DNA of 64,000 nucleotides from assembly GCF_001696685.1 (NCBI RefSeq), contig NZ_MBFG01000001.1, positions 186,049 to 250,048 on the forward strand, given 5' to 3'. The notes beneath the pieces were generated by a model that was given only the letters and a program-made list of their open reading frames with translations, did not search any database and was not told the origin of the DNA. The number at the start of each line of letters is the position of its first letter. Positions within the stretch are counted from its first letter, which is position 1. The DNA comes from Nosocomiicoccus ampullae. Lineage in GTDB: Bacteria; Bacillota; Bacilli; Staphylococcales; Salinicoccaceae. A program made the position numbers and the translations under genes. Below are positions 17,616-26,848 of the stretch, piece by piece.

Positions 17616-17643
17616 TGCTTCCGTGAATTCGGGAGCAATTTTT
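17613..17643 (+). terminator. terminator between DUF1292 gene and mltG
   Basis: Stem AATTGCTTCCG / CGGGAGCAATT (one G-T wobble) with a TGAATT loop, followed by T residues. The mltG SD begins only about 8 bases further on. Confidence 0.75.
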
Positions 17644-17660
17644 AAAAATAAGGAGAAATT

Positions 17661-18785
17661 ATGACAAACAATGATGATTTAAGATTCTCAAAAAACGTAT
17701 CATCTTATGTTTCGGTAATCATCGTCCTTGCGATTATTGCAATGCTCGTTTTAGGAGCATTGTTTGGCGTGTTTTACATTAAGCAAGGTATGAAGCCGTT
17801 AGACAAAGATTCAACCGAGGTCGTACGAGTTGAAGTTCCAGCAGGTTCTTCATCGACTGATATTAGTAATATGTTAGAAGAGAAAGGGATTATTAAAAAC
17901 AGTAAGTTTTTTAAACTTTACTTAAGACTTAATAGCATTTCAAACTATCAAGCGGGAGAATTTGAACTTTCGCCTTCTATGGATTATGAAACAATTGCAA
18001 AAACATTAGAAACAGGTGTGTTGTACGAAGAGGTGCATTATAAATTAACAGTGCCTGAAGGGTATACTGTCGATGAAATTGGAGATCTCGTACAAGAAGT
18101 ACTTCCAGTTGAAAAAGATGAGTTTATAAACTTAGTTCAAGACAAAGAATATTTAAAAGAGTTGCAAAAAGATTATAAAGACATGTTAACGGATGAAATA
18201 TTTGATGAAGATATTAAATATCCGCTCGAAGGGTACTTATATCCAGCGACTTACGATATCACTGAAGAGCAGCCGGATTTAGATAAGTTAGTGCGTCAAA
18301 TGTTAAACGCCACGCGAAGTAATACGTTTAACTTATATAAATCTGTCACATACACTGTGAACTATGAAGGAGAAAATGAAGAGTTATCATTCCATGAATT
18401 CTTAACATTCTCTTCACTTGTAGAAAAAGAAGCGACGAGTTTAGCTGATCGCGCTAAAATTACGAGTGTGTTTTTAAACAGAATGGCTGAAAATCCATCG
18501 ATGCCTCTTCAAACGGACCCGACTGTTTTATACGCAAAAGGCATTCATAAAGAAGTCGTCTTATACGAAGACTTAGAAGTCGATGACCCGTTTAACACAT
18601 ATATTCATAAAGGATTAACACCAGGGCCAATCGGTGCACCTGGAACTGAGTCCGTTCAAAGTGTATTAAATCCAGCGAATACGAATTACTACTACTTCTT
18701 AGCTGATAAGGATGGAGTTAACCATTTCGCTGAAACATATGAAGAACACCAAGAGAATCGTGAAAAGTATATAGAAGGTGACTGA
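17661..18785 (+). CDS. mltG: endolytic murein transglycosylase MltG (YceG-like)
   Basis: Membrane-anchored lytic transglycosylase that cuts nascent peptidoglycan strands and sets glycan chain length. The 374-residue protein has one helix at about 18-40, a LysM-like/YceG N-domain (EVPAGSSSTDISNMLEEKGII) and the catalytic domain with the active glutamate in SLVEKEATSLADRAK near 255, followed by FLNRM and the DPTVLYA and GLTPGPIGAPG segments. SD AAGGAG. Length and motifs are normal. Confidence 0.93.
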   Translation: MTNNDDLRFSKNVSSYVSVIIVLAIIAMLVLGALFGVFYIKQGMKPLDKDSTEVVRVEVPAGSSSTDISNMLEEKGIIKNSKFFKLYLRLNSISNYQAGEFELSPSMDYETIAKTLETGVLYEEVHYKLTVPEGYTVDEIGDLVQEVLPVEKDEFINLVQDKEYLKELQKDYKDMLTDEIFDEDIKYPLEGYLYPATYDITEEQPDLDKLVRQMLNATRSNTFNLYKSVTYTVNYEGENEELSFHEFLTFSSLVEKEATSLADRAKITSVFLNRMAENPSMPLQTDPTVLYAKGIHKEVVLYEDLEVDDPFNTYIHKGLTPGPIGAPGTESVQSVLNPANTNYYYFLADKDGVNHFAETYEEHQENREKYIEGD

Positions 18786-18833
18786 TTTCGCTTTCTCTTT
18801 TTAAAACTTTATGTTAATATCTAACTAATATCT

Positions 18834-18867
18834 ACAACTGGCATTGATTTGCCGGTTGTATATTTTT
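18834..18867 (+). terminator. terminator/attenuator hairpin between mltG and trmR
   Basis: Stem ACAACTGGC / GCCGGTTGT (one wobble) with an eight-base loop, followed by ATATTTTT. The T run directly touches the trmR SD, so any transcript of trmR must read through it or start inside it. Confidence 0.65.
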
Positions 18868-18878
18868 GTGGTGAAAAC

Positions 18879-19487
18879 ATGACTATAGAAGAATATTTAA
18901 AACAATTGAACACAAAAACTGAGTCGTTTCAAGACGTTTATGAGTACGCTGTAAATAATCGTGTACCAATTATCGATAGCGATGCACTGACTGTATTAAA
19001 ACAACTCATTCAATTAACACGTCGTAAAAAAATATTAGAGATCGGAACAGCAATCGGATATAGTGGACTCCATATGCTCAGTGTCAACAAAGATATTACA
19101 TTAACGACGATTGAGAAAGATGAAGCTTCATATGACATTTCAAAAGAAAACTTTTTAAAACACGGTGTAAGTGAAAGAGTGAATGGTATACTCGGTGATG
19201 CAAAAGAAGTCGAATTAGAAGATACATTTGATTTGCTTTTTATCGATGCATCGAAAGGTAACAATAAGCTCTTCTTTGAAAAGTACAGTCCACTACTTAC
19301 GGATGATGGTATTATCGTTGTCGATAATATATTATTACGTGGTCAAATTGTAGAAGAGAATCTACATAGTAAAAACAAAATTAAACTACGTGATAAAGTA
19401 CGTCAATTTAACGAATACATTTATGAAAACTATCCGTCAGCGTCATTTTTAAATGTCGGCGATGGACTATTAATTATAAGTAAATAA
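18879..19487 (+). CDS. trmR: SAM-dependent O-methyltransferase TrmR (YrrM-like)
   Basis: Class I methyltransferase of the COMT-like O-methyltransferase family. The Bacillus homologue YrrM methylates 5-hydroxyuridine in tRNA to mo5U. It has 202 residues from the chosen ATG. The SAM motif is EIGTAIGYSGLHML, the acidic end of beta-2 is TTIEKDEA, and the metal/active aspartates lie in LLFIDASKGNN and VVDNILLRG. Upstream in-frame TTG/GTG codons fall within the terminator hairpin, so ATG 18879 behind GGTGA was chosen. Followed 12 bases later by greA. Confidence 0.88.
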   Translation: MTIEEYLKQLNTKTESFQDVYEYAVNNRVPIIDSDALTVLKQLIQLTRRKKILEIGTAIGYSGLHMLSVNKDITLTTIEKDEASYDISKENFLKHGVSERVNGILGDAKEVELEDTFDLLFIDASKGNNKLFFEKYSPLLTDDGIIVVDNILLRGQIVEENLHSKNKIKLRDKVRQFNEYIYENYPSASFLNVGDGLLIISK

Positions 19488-19499
19488 CGGAGTGAAAAC

Positions 19500-19979
19500 A
19501 TGGATTTAAATAATAAAGAATACCCAATGACACAAGAAGGATTTGACAAACTTCAAGAAGAACTCGATCATTTAAAAACAGTAAAACGACCTGAAGTCGT
19601 TGAAAAGATTAAAGTTGCACGTAGTTTTGGAGACCTTTCTGAGAACTCTGAGTACGATGCAGCAAAAGATGAACAAGGTTTCGTAGAGCAAGAAATCTCT
19701 AAAATTGAAGAGATGATTCGTTACGCTAAAATTATCGAAGAAAACGTCGATAATACAGAAGTTCAAATTGGTAAAACAGTAACATTTAAAGAGTTACCAA
19801 ATGGACCTGAAGAATCTTATAAAATCGTCGGTTCTGCAGAGGCAGATCCATTTGAAGGTAAAATTTCAAATGAGTCTCCGATTGCGGGCGCATTAATCGG
19901 CTCAAAATTAAACGATGAAGTAAACGTACCACTTCCAAACGGTAACGAAATGAAAGTGAAAATCGTTAAAATTGACTAA
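19500..19979 (+). CDS. greA: transcription elongation factor GreA
   Basis: Rescues backtracked RNA polymerase by stimulating transcript cleavage. The 159-residue protein has an N-terminal coiled coil (about 8-75) whose tip carries the acidic residues in [16 protein letters not shown], and a C-terminal FKBP-like domain ending [13 protein letters not shown]. Length is canonical. SD CGGAGTGA. Its stop overlaps the start of mtnN by eight bases. Confidence 0.96.
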   Translation: MDLNNKEYPMTQEGFDKLQEELDHLKTVKRPEVVEKIKVARSFGDLSENSEYDAAKDEQGFVEQEISKIEEMIRYAKIIEENVDNTEVQIGKTVTFKELPNGPEESYKIVGSAEADPFEGKISNESPIAGALIGSKLNDEVNVPLPNGNEMKVKIVKID

Positions 19980-20670
19980 TACAATTGGTATTATTGGAGC
20001 AATGCAACCGGAAGTAGAGATATTAAAAAATGACATGGACATTACACGTACTGTTAATATTGCTCACGTTGAGTTTTATGAAGGTACGTTACAAGATAAA
20101 AATATCGTTCTCGTTGAAAGTGGGATCGGTAAAGTAAATGCATCGATTATTACAGCGTTATTAATACAAACTTTTAACGTAGATATGATCATTAATACTG
20201 GTGTTGCTGGTAGTTTAGCTGAAGAACTCGATATTTTAGATATGGTCATAAGCAGTCATACTGCGCACCACGATGTTGAAGCGACAACATTTGGTTATGA
20301 AATAGGGCAAGTACCATCAATGCCACTCAACTTTGAAGCAGATACGCGCTTTATAGAAGCTACGAAACTTGCACTTAATGAATACAATGAAATTAACTAT
20401 ACAGTCGGTGAAGTCGTTAGTGGCGATCAATTTATCGACACAGATGATAAAAAACAAACGATTTTAAATGCGTTCAGTAATGCAAAAGCAGTCGATATGG
20501 AATCTGCTGCGATTGCACAAACGTGTTATCAATTTAAAACACCGTATTTAATATTACGTTCGATGAGTGACAAAGCAGATGGTTCAGCGGATATGAACTA
20601 TGATGAGTTTCTTAGAAAAGCTTGTATTCACTCATCTAACACGGTAAAATTAGTATTAGAGAAACTGTGA
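19972..20670 (+). CDS. mtnN: 5'-methylthioadenosine/S-adenosylhomocysteine nucleosidase
   Basis: Hydrolyses MTA and SAH to adenine and the thioribose or ribosylhomocysteine; part of methyl recycling and the source of autoinducer-2 precursor. It has 232 residues with the family N-terminus [11 protein letters not shown], the nucleoside pocket in VVSGDQFI, and the catalytic segments [11 protein letters not shown] and RSMSDKADG. The start is TTG 19972, inside the end of greA and without a strong SD, so translation is probably coupled to greA. Confidence 0.93.
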   Translation: MTNTIGIIGAMQPEVEILKNDMDITRTVNIAHVEFYEGTLQDKNIVLVESGIGKVNASIITALLIQTFNVDMIINTGVAGSLAEELDILDMVISSHTAHHDVEATTFGYEIGQVPSMPLNFEADTRFIEATKLALNEYNEINYTVGEVVSGDQFIDTDDKKQTILNAFSNAKAVDMESAAIAQTCYQFKTPYLILRSMSDKADGSADMNYDEFLRKACIHSSNTVKLVLEKL

Positions 20671-20687
20671 TTCGGAGGGGTAAAGTA

Positions 20688-20789
20688 ATGCTATTTCTTA
20701 TGGTTTTTGCCTTAATTGTAACTACAATTGTTGGTTTCTTTATTTATAAAGAAACTGAAGTTGAACACACACAAGGAATTGAAGAGTAA
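20688..20789 (+). CDS. 33-residue single-helix membrane peptide
   Basis: ATG 20688 has a strong SD (GGAGGGG) seven bases upstream. The peptide has one helix (MLFLMVFALIVTTIVGFFIY) followed by an acidic tail KETEVEHTQGIEE. It lies 17 bases after mtnN and ends at a terminator, so it is the last gene of that operon. The short helix plus charged tail is typical of small accessory membrane proteins. No family is recognised. Confidence 0.65.
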   Translation: MLFLMVFALIVTTIVGFFIYKETEVEHTQGIEE

Positions 20790-20797
20790 TTGAGACG

Positions 20798-20820
20798 GCG
20801 CCTTTTTTGGGCGCTTTTTA
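20798..20820 (+). terminator. terminator after mtnN operon
   Basis: Short GC-rich stem GCGCC / GGCGC with a T-rich loop and a TTTTT run; yqeG begins 27 bases later without an obvious promoter of its own. Confidence 0.7.
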
Positions 20821-20846
20821 TTTTTAAAAATTAAGAGGTTAATGAT

Positions 20847-21377
20847 ATGAAAACTGTGTTAAAAGATTATTTTTTGCCAAGTGATTACGTCAATCGTTTT
20901 ACTGACATTACATCTGATTATTTAAAATCACATGACAAAACTGCAGTGATGATTGACTTAGACAATACACTCGTCGCTTTTGATGATCCAGATATTAACG
21001 ATGAAGTCATCGAATGGATAGAAACGTTACAAGAAGACGGTATTCAAGTTCTTATTCTATCTAACGGAAGAAAAAATAGGGTCGAACGCTTTTGTAAAGA
21101 CTCAGATTTGAAGTACATTCATACAGCGAGAAAACCAGCAATGCGAGGCTTCCATAAAGGAATTACAGAGCTCGGTGTGAAGAAGAAAGCAGTTGTAATG
21201 ATTGGAGACCAAGTGATGACAGACGTACTCGGTGCCAATAGAACTGGAATCGATAGTATTTTAGTGTTACCTGTAAAAGAGAAAGACGCTTTTGTTACGA
21301 AGTTTAACCGCCGTATGGAACGACGTATTATGAAATGGATAGCTGATGAGGACTTACTAAATTGGAGGAACTATTAA
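20847..21377 (+). CDS. yqeG: YqeG family HAD IIIA-type phosphatase
   Basis: HAD-superfamily phosphatase of 176 residues. Motif I is MIDLDNTLVAF (the DxD nucleophile pair), motif II LSNGRK, motif III Lys in the TARKP segment, motif IV IGDQVMTD. Its natural substrate is not established; it is always the first gene of the yqeG-yqeH-aroE-yhbY-nadD-yqeK-rsfS cluster. It directly abuts yqeH (stop then ATG). SD AAGAGGT. Confidence 0.93.
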   Translation: MKTVLKDYFLPSDYVNRFTDITSDYLKSHDKTAVMIDLDNTLVAFDDPDINDEVIEWIETLQEDGIQVLILSNGRKNRVERFCKDSDLKYIHTARKPAMRGFHKGITELGVKKKAVVMIGDQVMTDVLGANRTGIDSILVLPVKEKDAFVTKFNRRMERRIMKWIADEDLLNWRNY

Positions 21378-22481
21378 ATGACTGAATATAAATGTATCGG
21401 CTGCGGCGCAGTACTACAGTCTGAAGATGAAAATGAAAGCGGGTTTGTACCAAAAAGTCGTATTCACGAAGAAGACGTCATTTGTAGACGTTGCTTTCGT
21501 TTAAAAAATTATAATGAGACACCTGACGTCAACATTGAATCTGGTGAATTTATGACGATGTTAAACTCGATTTATGAAAAAGACGGAGTTATCGTTAAAG
21601 TGATCGACGTGTTTGACTTTGAAGGTAGTATTATTCCATCGTTTAACCGTATCGTTGGAAATAAGAAAATTATCGTTGCGGTAAATAAAATTGATCTTCT
21701 TCCTAAATCTACTAATGTGAGTCGTTTATTGAATCGCCTTAAAAAGATGCTTGCAGATGAAGGAATTATTGCCAATGAAACAGTCGTTGTTTCAGGTGCA
21801 AAAGGTTTTGGATTAGATGATTTGATCGAACAAATCAATCAATATAGCGTAGGTAAAGATGTATATGTAGTTGGTACGACAAACGTTGGTAAATCTACGT
21901 TAATTAATAAATTAATAGAAGCAACAACAGGTGAAAAAGAAGTGATTACGACGTCTAATATCCCTGGAACGACACTTGGTATGATCGATATACCTCTTGG
22001 AAGTAATCAGTTTATGTATGATACTCCTGGAGTTATTGCAAAAAGCGCGATGAGTACGGTGTTATATCTAGACGACGTAAAACATATTATGCCTAAAAAA
22101 GAAATTAAGCCACTCACATATCAATTAGACGAAGGACAAACTTTATTTGTTTCAAACTTGGCACAAATTGATTTTGTAACAGGTAATCGCTCTAGTTTTA
22201 CAATATATCGTAGTGATAAGCTTGTCGTTCATCGTACGAAACTAGATAATGCGAAAGAATTTTATCGTAAGCATTACAATGGATTACTTGCACCACCAGA
22301 ATTAGAGTCTCCTATTTTACTTGATAATAGTGAGACATATACATTTAAAACAGACGTTCGTAGTGATATTTTAATTAGTGGATTATGTTTTATAACAGTG
22401 GATAAAGATATCACAGTAAACGTTACAGTACCTAAAGGTGTAAAAGTGATTGCACGCCATACGGTATTTAAGGATAAGTAA
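21378..22481 (+). CDS. yqeH: ribosome biogenesis GTPase YqeH
   Basis: Circularly permuted GTPase required for 30S subunit assembly. It has 367 residues. An N-terminal zinc finger (CIGC...CRRC, about 5-40) precedes permuted G motifs in the order G4 NKIDLL, G5 SGAKG, G1 GTTNVGKST, G2/G3 with DTPG, and a C-terminal RNA-binding domain follows. All GTP-binding motifs are intact. It is followed one base later by aroE. Confidence 0.96.
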   Translation: MTEYKCIGCGAVLQSEDENESGFVPKSRIHEEDVICRRCFRLKNYNETPDVNIESGEFMTMLNSIYEKDGVIVKVIDVFDFEGSIIPSFNRIVGNKKIIVAVNKIDLLPKSTNVSRLLNRLKKMLADEGIIANETVVVSGAKGFGLDDLIEQINQYSVGKDVYVVGTTNVGKSTLINKLIEATTGEKEVITTSNIPGTTLGMIDIPLGSNQFMYDTPGVIAKSAMSTVLYLDDVKHIMPKKEIKPLTYQLDEGQTLFVSNLAQIDFVTGNRSSFTIYRSDKLVVHRTKLDNAKEFYRKHYNGLLAPPELESPILLDNSETYTFKTDVRSDILISGLCFITVDKDITVNVTVPKGVKVIARHTVFKDK

Positions 22482-22482
22482 A

Positions 22483-23280
22483 ATGAACTATGCAGTCATT
22501 GGTTATCCAATACATCATACGTATTCACCACTGATTCATAATACTAATTTTAAAAAGAACGATGATCCATTAAACTACGGTAAATTAGAAATTACACCTG
22601 AGCAACTAAAAAATATTGATGCAATTATGAAAAAAGAAAATCTTTTAGGCATAAACGTGACGGTACCTCATAAAGAAGAAATTATCCAATATCTAGATGA
22701 GATAGATGGTCATGCGAAGGAAATTTACGCAGTAAATACAGTTAAACGAATAGATCATAAATTATACGGGTATAATACAGATGTATCTGGATATAAACAA
22801 ACGATTATTGACAACGATATTAAACACGATAACGTTTTAATACTAGGTGCGGGTGGTGCGTCAAAAGCAGTGTGTCTTGCACACCTTGAGCTCGGTTCTA
22901 AAGTGACAATTGTTACGCGCCGTAAAGAAAGTTTTCAAAGTTTTAGAACTCATGATTTTACAGCGTTAACAATTGATGAGTTTGAAGGTGGGGCGTTTGA
23001 TATTGTTATAAATGCAACACCACTCGGTTTAAAGAGTGAAGATGCTTTTCAAACGTTTAAACTAAATCAACTGACCAATATAGAAAGTACAGTAGGTTAT
23101 GATTTAATCTATAATCCTGCAGTCACTCCTTTTATGTCATATTTTAAAACGTCATTTAATGGGCTTGATATGCTCGTAAATCAAGCGATGATGTCATATG
23201 AAATATGGACAGGAAAAGTAGGAGATAGAGAAGAAGTAAAGTCAGTATTGCGAACGTATTTAAAGGAGAATAATGGATGA
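22483..23280 (+). CDS. aroE: shikimate dehydrogenase
   Basis: NADPH-dependent reduction of 3-dehydroshikimate in aromatic amino acid synthesis. It has 265 residues. Shikimate-binding residues lie in GYPIHHTYSPLIHN and NVTVPHK (catalytic Lys), the NADP loop is LILGAGGASKAV, and the C-terminal segment DMLVNQA is conserved. ATG 22483 (SD AAGGA) was chosen over an upstream in-frame start at 22450 because it gives the family N-terminus. Its end overlaps yhbY by four bases. Confidence 0.95.
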   Translation: MNYAVIGYPIHHTYSPLIHNTNFKKNDDPLNYGKLEITPEQLKNIDAIMKKENLLGINVTVPHKEEIIQYLDEIDGHAKEIYAVNTVKRIDHKLYGYNTDVSGYKQTIIDNDIKHDNVLILGAGGASKAVCLAHLELGSKVTIVTRRKESFQSFRTHDFTALTIDEFEGGAFDIVINATPLGLKSEDAFQTFKLNQLTNIESTVGYDLIYNPAVTPFMSYFKTSFNGLDMLVNQAMMSYEIWTGKVGDREEVKSVLRTYLKENNG

Positions 23281-23570
23281 CATTAACTGGTAAACAAAAA
23301 AGATATTTAAGAAAACTTGCACATGATTTAAAACCGGTCTTTCAAGTCGGTAAATTAGGTGTAACTGATGAATTCAACGATCAAATTTCCGATTACTTTA
23401 ATAGTCATGAACTATTAAAAATTTCTATACTTCAAAACTGTCCGTACGACAAAAAAGAGATCGCTGAGAAATTAGCGTCTGGTACAGACAGTCATTTAGT
23501 TCAAATTATCGGAAGTATTATCGTTTTGTATAAAGAAAACAAAGAAGAGAAGACGATTCAATTACCATGA
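23277..23570 (+). CDS. yhbY: CRM-domain RNA-binding protein YhbY (YqeI)
   Basis: A 97-residue single CRM domain that associates with pre-50S ribosomal particles. Family motifs are LTGKQKRYLRKLAHDLKP and the GxxG-like loop FQVGKLGV. It overlaps aroE and nadD by four bases each (ATGA), so the three are tightly coupled. Confidence 0.94.
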   Translation: MTLTGKQKRYLRKLAHDLKPVFQVGKLGVTDEFNDQISDYFNSHELLKISILQNCPYDKKEIAEKLASGTDSHLVQIIGSIIVLYKENKEEKTIQLP

Positions 23571-24130
23571 GAAAAATCGGAGTGTTTGGTGGGACACTAG
23601 ACCCGATTCATATCGGGCATACTCATTTAATCGTTGAAGCAAAACGTCATTTTGATTTAGATGAAGTAATCATCGTCCCAGCATTTCAATCACCACATAA
23701 AGCGGACCGTCCGATTCATGAATCGGACCGCTTAAAAATGATTGAACGTGCGACTAAAGATTTAGACTTTATTTCTATTGACATGTTCGAACTTGAACAT
23801 AAAGGTAAAAGCTATACGTATGATACGATGTGTTATTTAAAAGAAAAGTTCCCGAATGATACACTCTATTTTATTATGGGAGAAGATCAGTTTCACGTAT
23901 TTGATAGATGGTATAAGCACGAGGAACTACTTGAAATTGCGCAGTTTATTGTATTAAAACGTACGATGGAAGAGACAAATATTACTGCACCATTTCTAAC
24001 AGCAACAGTACCTATAATTGAAGTGAGTTCTAGCGAAATACGTAAACGTATCGGAAATGACGATTATTATAGTCATCTCGTTCATAAGGACGTATATGAT
24101 TATATTAAGGAGCACGAGCTATATGAATGA
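23567..24130 (+). CDS. nadD: nicotinate-nucleotide adenylyltransferase
   Basis: Makes deamido-NAD from nicotinate mononucleotide and ATP; an essential NAD synthesis step. The 187-residue protein has the nucleotidyltransferase motif GGTLDPIHIGH at 8-18, the substrate loop FQSPHK near 43, and the C-terminal SSSEIRKR that binds ATP phosphates. Its end overlaps yqeK by eight bases. Confidence 0.96.
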   Translation: MRKIGVFGGTLDPIHIGHTHLIVEAKRHFDLDEVIIVPAFQSPHKADRPIHESDRLKMIERATKDLDFISIDMFELEHKGKSYTYDTMCYLKEKFPNDTLYFIMGEDQFHVFDRWYKHEELLEIAQFIVLKRTMEETNITAPFLTATVPIIEVSSSEIRKRIGNDDYYSHLVHKDVYDYIKEHELYE

Positions 24131-24680
24131 GCTTGAAGCAAAACAACTCGTACAAGAAAAGTTGCCTGAAAAGCGATTCGCACATTCCTTGCGTGTTGCT
24201 GAAACGGCCGTTTTAATGGCACGATTGTTTAAAGCAGATGAAAAGAAATGTCATATTGCTGGTCTTTTACATGATTACTGTAAGTATGACGACTTAAATG
24301 ATATGCATGAAATCGTTAAAGAGAATAGTTTAGATGACGAACTACAACTATACACGAGTGCGATTTTACATGGACCTATCGCAGCATTTTTAATGGAAAA
24401 AGAGTTTAATATTCACGATGAAGAAATTCTTCTCGCTATTAAAAATCATACGTCTGGTCGTGCAGACATGAATTTAGTTGAAAAAATTATTTTTGTCGCA
24501 GATTATATTGAACCCGCTCGAACAACACCTGGTGTTGAAGACATTAGAGATATCGTATATAACGATCACGATTTAGAACGTGCGGTATTTGAAATTACGA
24601 GAAGAAATATCTGTTATTTAGCAGAACAAGGTGTAAAAATATATAGTGAAACGTTTAAGTGTTATAACTATTATAATTAA
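24123..24680 (+). CDS. yqeK: HD-domain hydrolase YqeK (Ap4A hydrolase type)
   Basis: Metal-dependent HD hydrolase; Gram-positive YqeK splits diadenosine tetraphosphate symmetrically. It has 185 residues from ATG 24123, which has the SD AAGGAG at 24108. Metal ligands are in RFAHSLRVAE, GLLHDYCKY (the HD pair) and later HGPIAA and NHTSGR. Family members of similar size begin with ELEAKQLV-like residues, so the longer upstream reading was rejected. Overlaps nadD. Confidence 0.93.
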   Translation: MNELEAKQLVQEKLPEKRFAHSLRVAETAVLMARLFKADEKKCHIAGLLHDYCKYDDLNDMHEIVKENSLDDELQLYTSAILHGPIAAFLMEKEFNIHDEEILLAIKNHTSGRADMNLVEKIIFVADYIEPARTTPGVEDIRDIVYNDHDLERAVFEITRRNICYLAEQGVKIYSETFKCYNYYN

Positions 24681-24685
24681 AAAGG

Positions 24686-25030
24686 ATGGATACTTTGGAA
24701 AGTAAAACATTATTAGATTTAGCAATTGATGCAGTCGATGGTAAACGTGCGGAAGATATTCGAGTATTTGATGTTAGAGAATCGAGTACAATTGCGGATT
24801 ACGTATTCATTTGTCACGGATCATCAGACCGTCAAGTAAAAGCAATTGCAGGTGCTTTAGAAGCACTTGCAGAAGATAACGACCTCCAAGTTTCGGTTGA
24901 AGGATCGCGAGAAGGTAAATGGATTCTAGTCGATTTAGGAGATGTTATCGCACATATCTTTACAAAAGTAGAGCGTGAGTACTATAATTTAGAGCGTCTA
25001 TATTATGATGGTGAAGCGGTTGAGCTCTAA
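24686..25030 (+). CDS. rsfS: ribosomal silencing factor RsfS (YqeL)
   Basis: Binds ribosomal protein uL14 and blocks subunit joining in slow growth. The 114-residue protein has the family segments LAIDAVDGKRAEDI, ADYVFICHGSSDRQVKAIA and EGSREGKWILVDLGDVIAHIF. It sits five bases after yqeK. Its stop lies inside the start region of the next methyltransferase gene. Confidence 0.95.
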   Translation: MDTLESKTLLDLAIDAVDGKRAEDIRVFDVRESSTIADYVFICHGSSDRQVKAIAGALEALAEDNDLQVSVEGSREGKWILVDLGDVIAHIFTKVEREYYNLERLYYDGEAVEL

Positions 25031-25733
25031 GTATGAGGCGTTTAGCTATTTATACGAAGCTATGAATTATGACATCCCATACAGTTTATGGATTGATATT
25101 ATAGAACCATTTAACAAAAACACGTCAATTCTAGATGTTGGATGTGGTACAGGTGAAATTTTAAAACAGTTAACTGCATCTAAAAAGATAGGGATCGATA
25201 ATTCTGAAACGATGATTGAAATCGCCACGAGAAATGATGGCTCTAGTCAATATTTTGTTAATGATATGAAAAATTTTAAGCTAAATGAATCATTTGATTT
25301 GGTAATCGCGACAGTCGACGTCTTAAATTATGTCGAAGACTTAGATTCATTTAAACGCGTTCTTCTAAATGTATACGAACATTTAAATGACGACGGAGTC
25401 TTTATTTTTGATATTCATAGTGAGAGTAAAGTAAATGCGATGATTGAAGGCGAAATGTTTACGGATGAAAGTGATGATTTCGTCTATATTTGGAATACAG
25501 TAAAAGATGATGATTTGTCTCTTCATCATGAGCTAACGTTTTTTATTAAAAATGAAGATGATTTATATGAAAGATATTTTGAATCTCATTATCAACGAAC
25601 ATTTACTCATGATACTGTGTTAAATGTATTACAGGCACTGAATTTTAAATTAGTAAAATCGTTTAGTGATTTCGATTCTAATGGAACTATTCGAGACTAT
25701 TCAGAACGCACTTTTTACATCGTAAAAAAATAA
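25020..25733 (+). CDS. yqeM: class I SAM-dependent methyltransferase (YqeM)
   Basis: A 237-residue Rossmann methyltransferase of unknown substrate that conservedly ends the yqeG-rsfS cluster. The SAM loop is LDVGCGTGEILKQL and the following acidic residue lies in GIDNSETMIE. The family N-terminus (YEAFSYLYEAM) favours TTG 25020, just after GGTGAAG; ATG 25005, ATG 25008 and GTG 25011 are in-frame alternatives. All overlap rsfS. Confidence 0.87.
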   Translation: MSSKYEAFSYLYEAMNYDIPYSLWIDIIEPFNKNTSILDVGCGTGEILKQLTASKKIGIDNSETMIEIATRNDGSSQYFVNDMKNFKLNESFDLVIATVDVLNYVEDLDSFKRVLLNVYEHLNDDGVFIFDIHSESKVNAMIEGEMFTDESDDFVYIWNTVKDDDLSLHHELTFFIKNEDDLYERYFESHYQRTFTHDTVLNVLQALNFKLVKSFSDFDSNGTIRDYSERTFYIVKK

Positions 25734-25782
25734 AAAAAGATAATTCAGCTTTTGACAGCATATGTATATAAAGAGGTGTCTT

Positions 25783-26373
25783 ATGACTGAATTATTTTTT
25801 AAATATAAAACGATTATTTCTACTGCTGCACTAGGTATTATAGCAGTCGTCATGTTTATTTTATTTTTTAAAACGACAGATGATTTTGAATATACAACAC
25901 CTGTAGAAGTAGATAATAGTGTACATGCACAAGTCGAAGAAGAAGTAGATACTATGAGTCTAAACTCAATATTTGTTGAAATAAAAGGTGCTGTTAAGCA
26001 TCCAAATGTATATGAAATGCCAAAGGACGCGAGAGTTAAAGACATTATATTACTCGGTGAACCACTTGACTCTGCAGACTTAAACCAAATTAATCAATCA
26101 GAAAAGTTAAGAGATGAAATGAGCATTTATGTACCAGCAAAAGGTGAAATAATCGAAACAGAGCGTGAAACTTCAAGTAGCCATATCGTCAACATAAATA
26201 AAGCGAGTAAAGACGAACTGATGACGTTAAATGGAATCGGTGCAAAGAAAGCTGAAACGATTATTAATTATCGTGAAGAGAATGGTTTGTTTGAAAAGAA
26301 AGAAGATTTAATGAACATACCTGGTATTGGTCAAAAAACGTTTGAAAACTTAGAAAATGATATAGAAATTTAG
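25783..26373 (+). CDS. comEA: competence DNA receptor ComEA
   Basis: Membrane-bound double-strand DNA receptor for transformation. It has 196 residues with one N-terminal membrane helix (about 13-30), an SLBB-like domain ([17 protein letters not shown], about 63-125) and a C-terminal double helix-hairpin-helix DNA-binding domain ([26 protein letters not shown], then [12 protein letters not shown]). ATG 25783 behind AGAGGTG was preferred to 25762. It is followed by comEB and comEC, and both DNA-binding hairpins are intact. Confidence 0.94.
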   Translation: MTELFFKYKTIISTAALGIIAVVMFILFFKTTDDFEYTTPVEVDNSVHAQVEEEVDTMSLNSIFVEIKGAVKHPNVYEMPKDARVKDIILLGEPLDSADLNQINQSEKLRDEMSIYVPAKGEIIETERETSSSHIVNINKASKDELMTLNGIGAKKAETIINYREENGLFEKKEDLMNIPGIGQKTFENLENDIEI

Positions 26374-26383
26374 GGGTGAAACT

Positions 26384-26848
26384 GTGGAGCGTATCAATTG
26401 GCACGAATATTTTATGGCTCAGGCGATGTTACTCGCACTACGTTCAACGTGTGAACGCTTAAGCGTAGGGGCTACAATTGTTAAAGATAACCGTATTATT
26501 GCTGGTGGGTATAACGGTTCAGTAAGTGGAGAAGATCACTGTATAGACGTCGGTTGTTATTTAGAAGATGGTCACTGCATTCGTACGATTCACGCAGAAG
26601 TTAACGCGTTACTTCAATGTTCTAAAAACGGAGTATCGACAGAGAATGCGTCGATATACGTAACACACTTCCCATGTATACATTGTACAAAAGCATTAAT
26701 TCAAGCAGGTATTAAAAACATTTATTATAGAGAGTCGTATAAAAACCACCCGTATGCAATTGAATTACTCGATAAGACAGGTGTTAAATATACACAGATC
26801 GATTTAGATGTCGATAAAATATATGAATACTTAAAAGTGAAATTATGA
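26384..26848 (+). CDS. comEB: dCMP deaminase-family protein ComEB
   Basis: Zinc-dependent deaminase of the dCMP deaminase family, 154 residues. Zinc and proton-transfer residues are in HAEVNALLQ and PCIHCTKAL. It is the middle gene of the comE operon, although in Bacillus it is not itself needed for transformation. GTG start behind AGGGGTGA. Its end overlaps comEC by four bases. It is probably active in pyrimidine metabolism. Confidence 0.93.
   Translation: MERINWHEYFMAQAMLLALRSTCERLSVGATIVKDNRIIAGGYNGSVSGEDHCIDVGCYLEDGHCIRTIHAEVNALLQCSKNGVSTENASIYVTHFPCIHCTKALIQAGIKNIYYRESYKNHPYAIELLDKTGVKYTQIDLDVDKIYEYLKVKL

Noticed and set aside
25752-25770. TTGACA upstream of comEA taken as a promoter
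   Set aside because: The nearest -10-like TATATA is only about 9 bases away, which is not a workable spacing.
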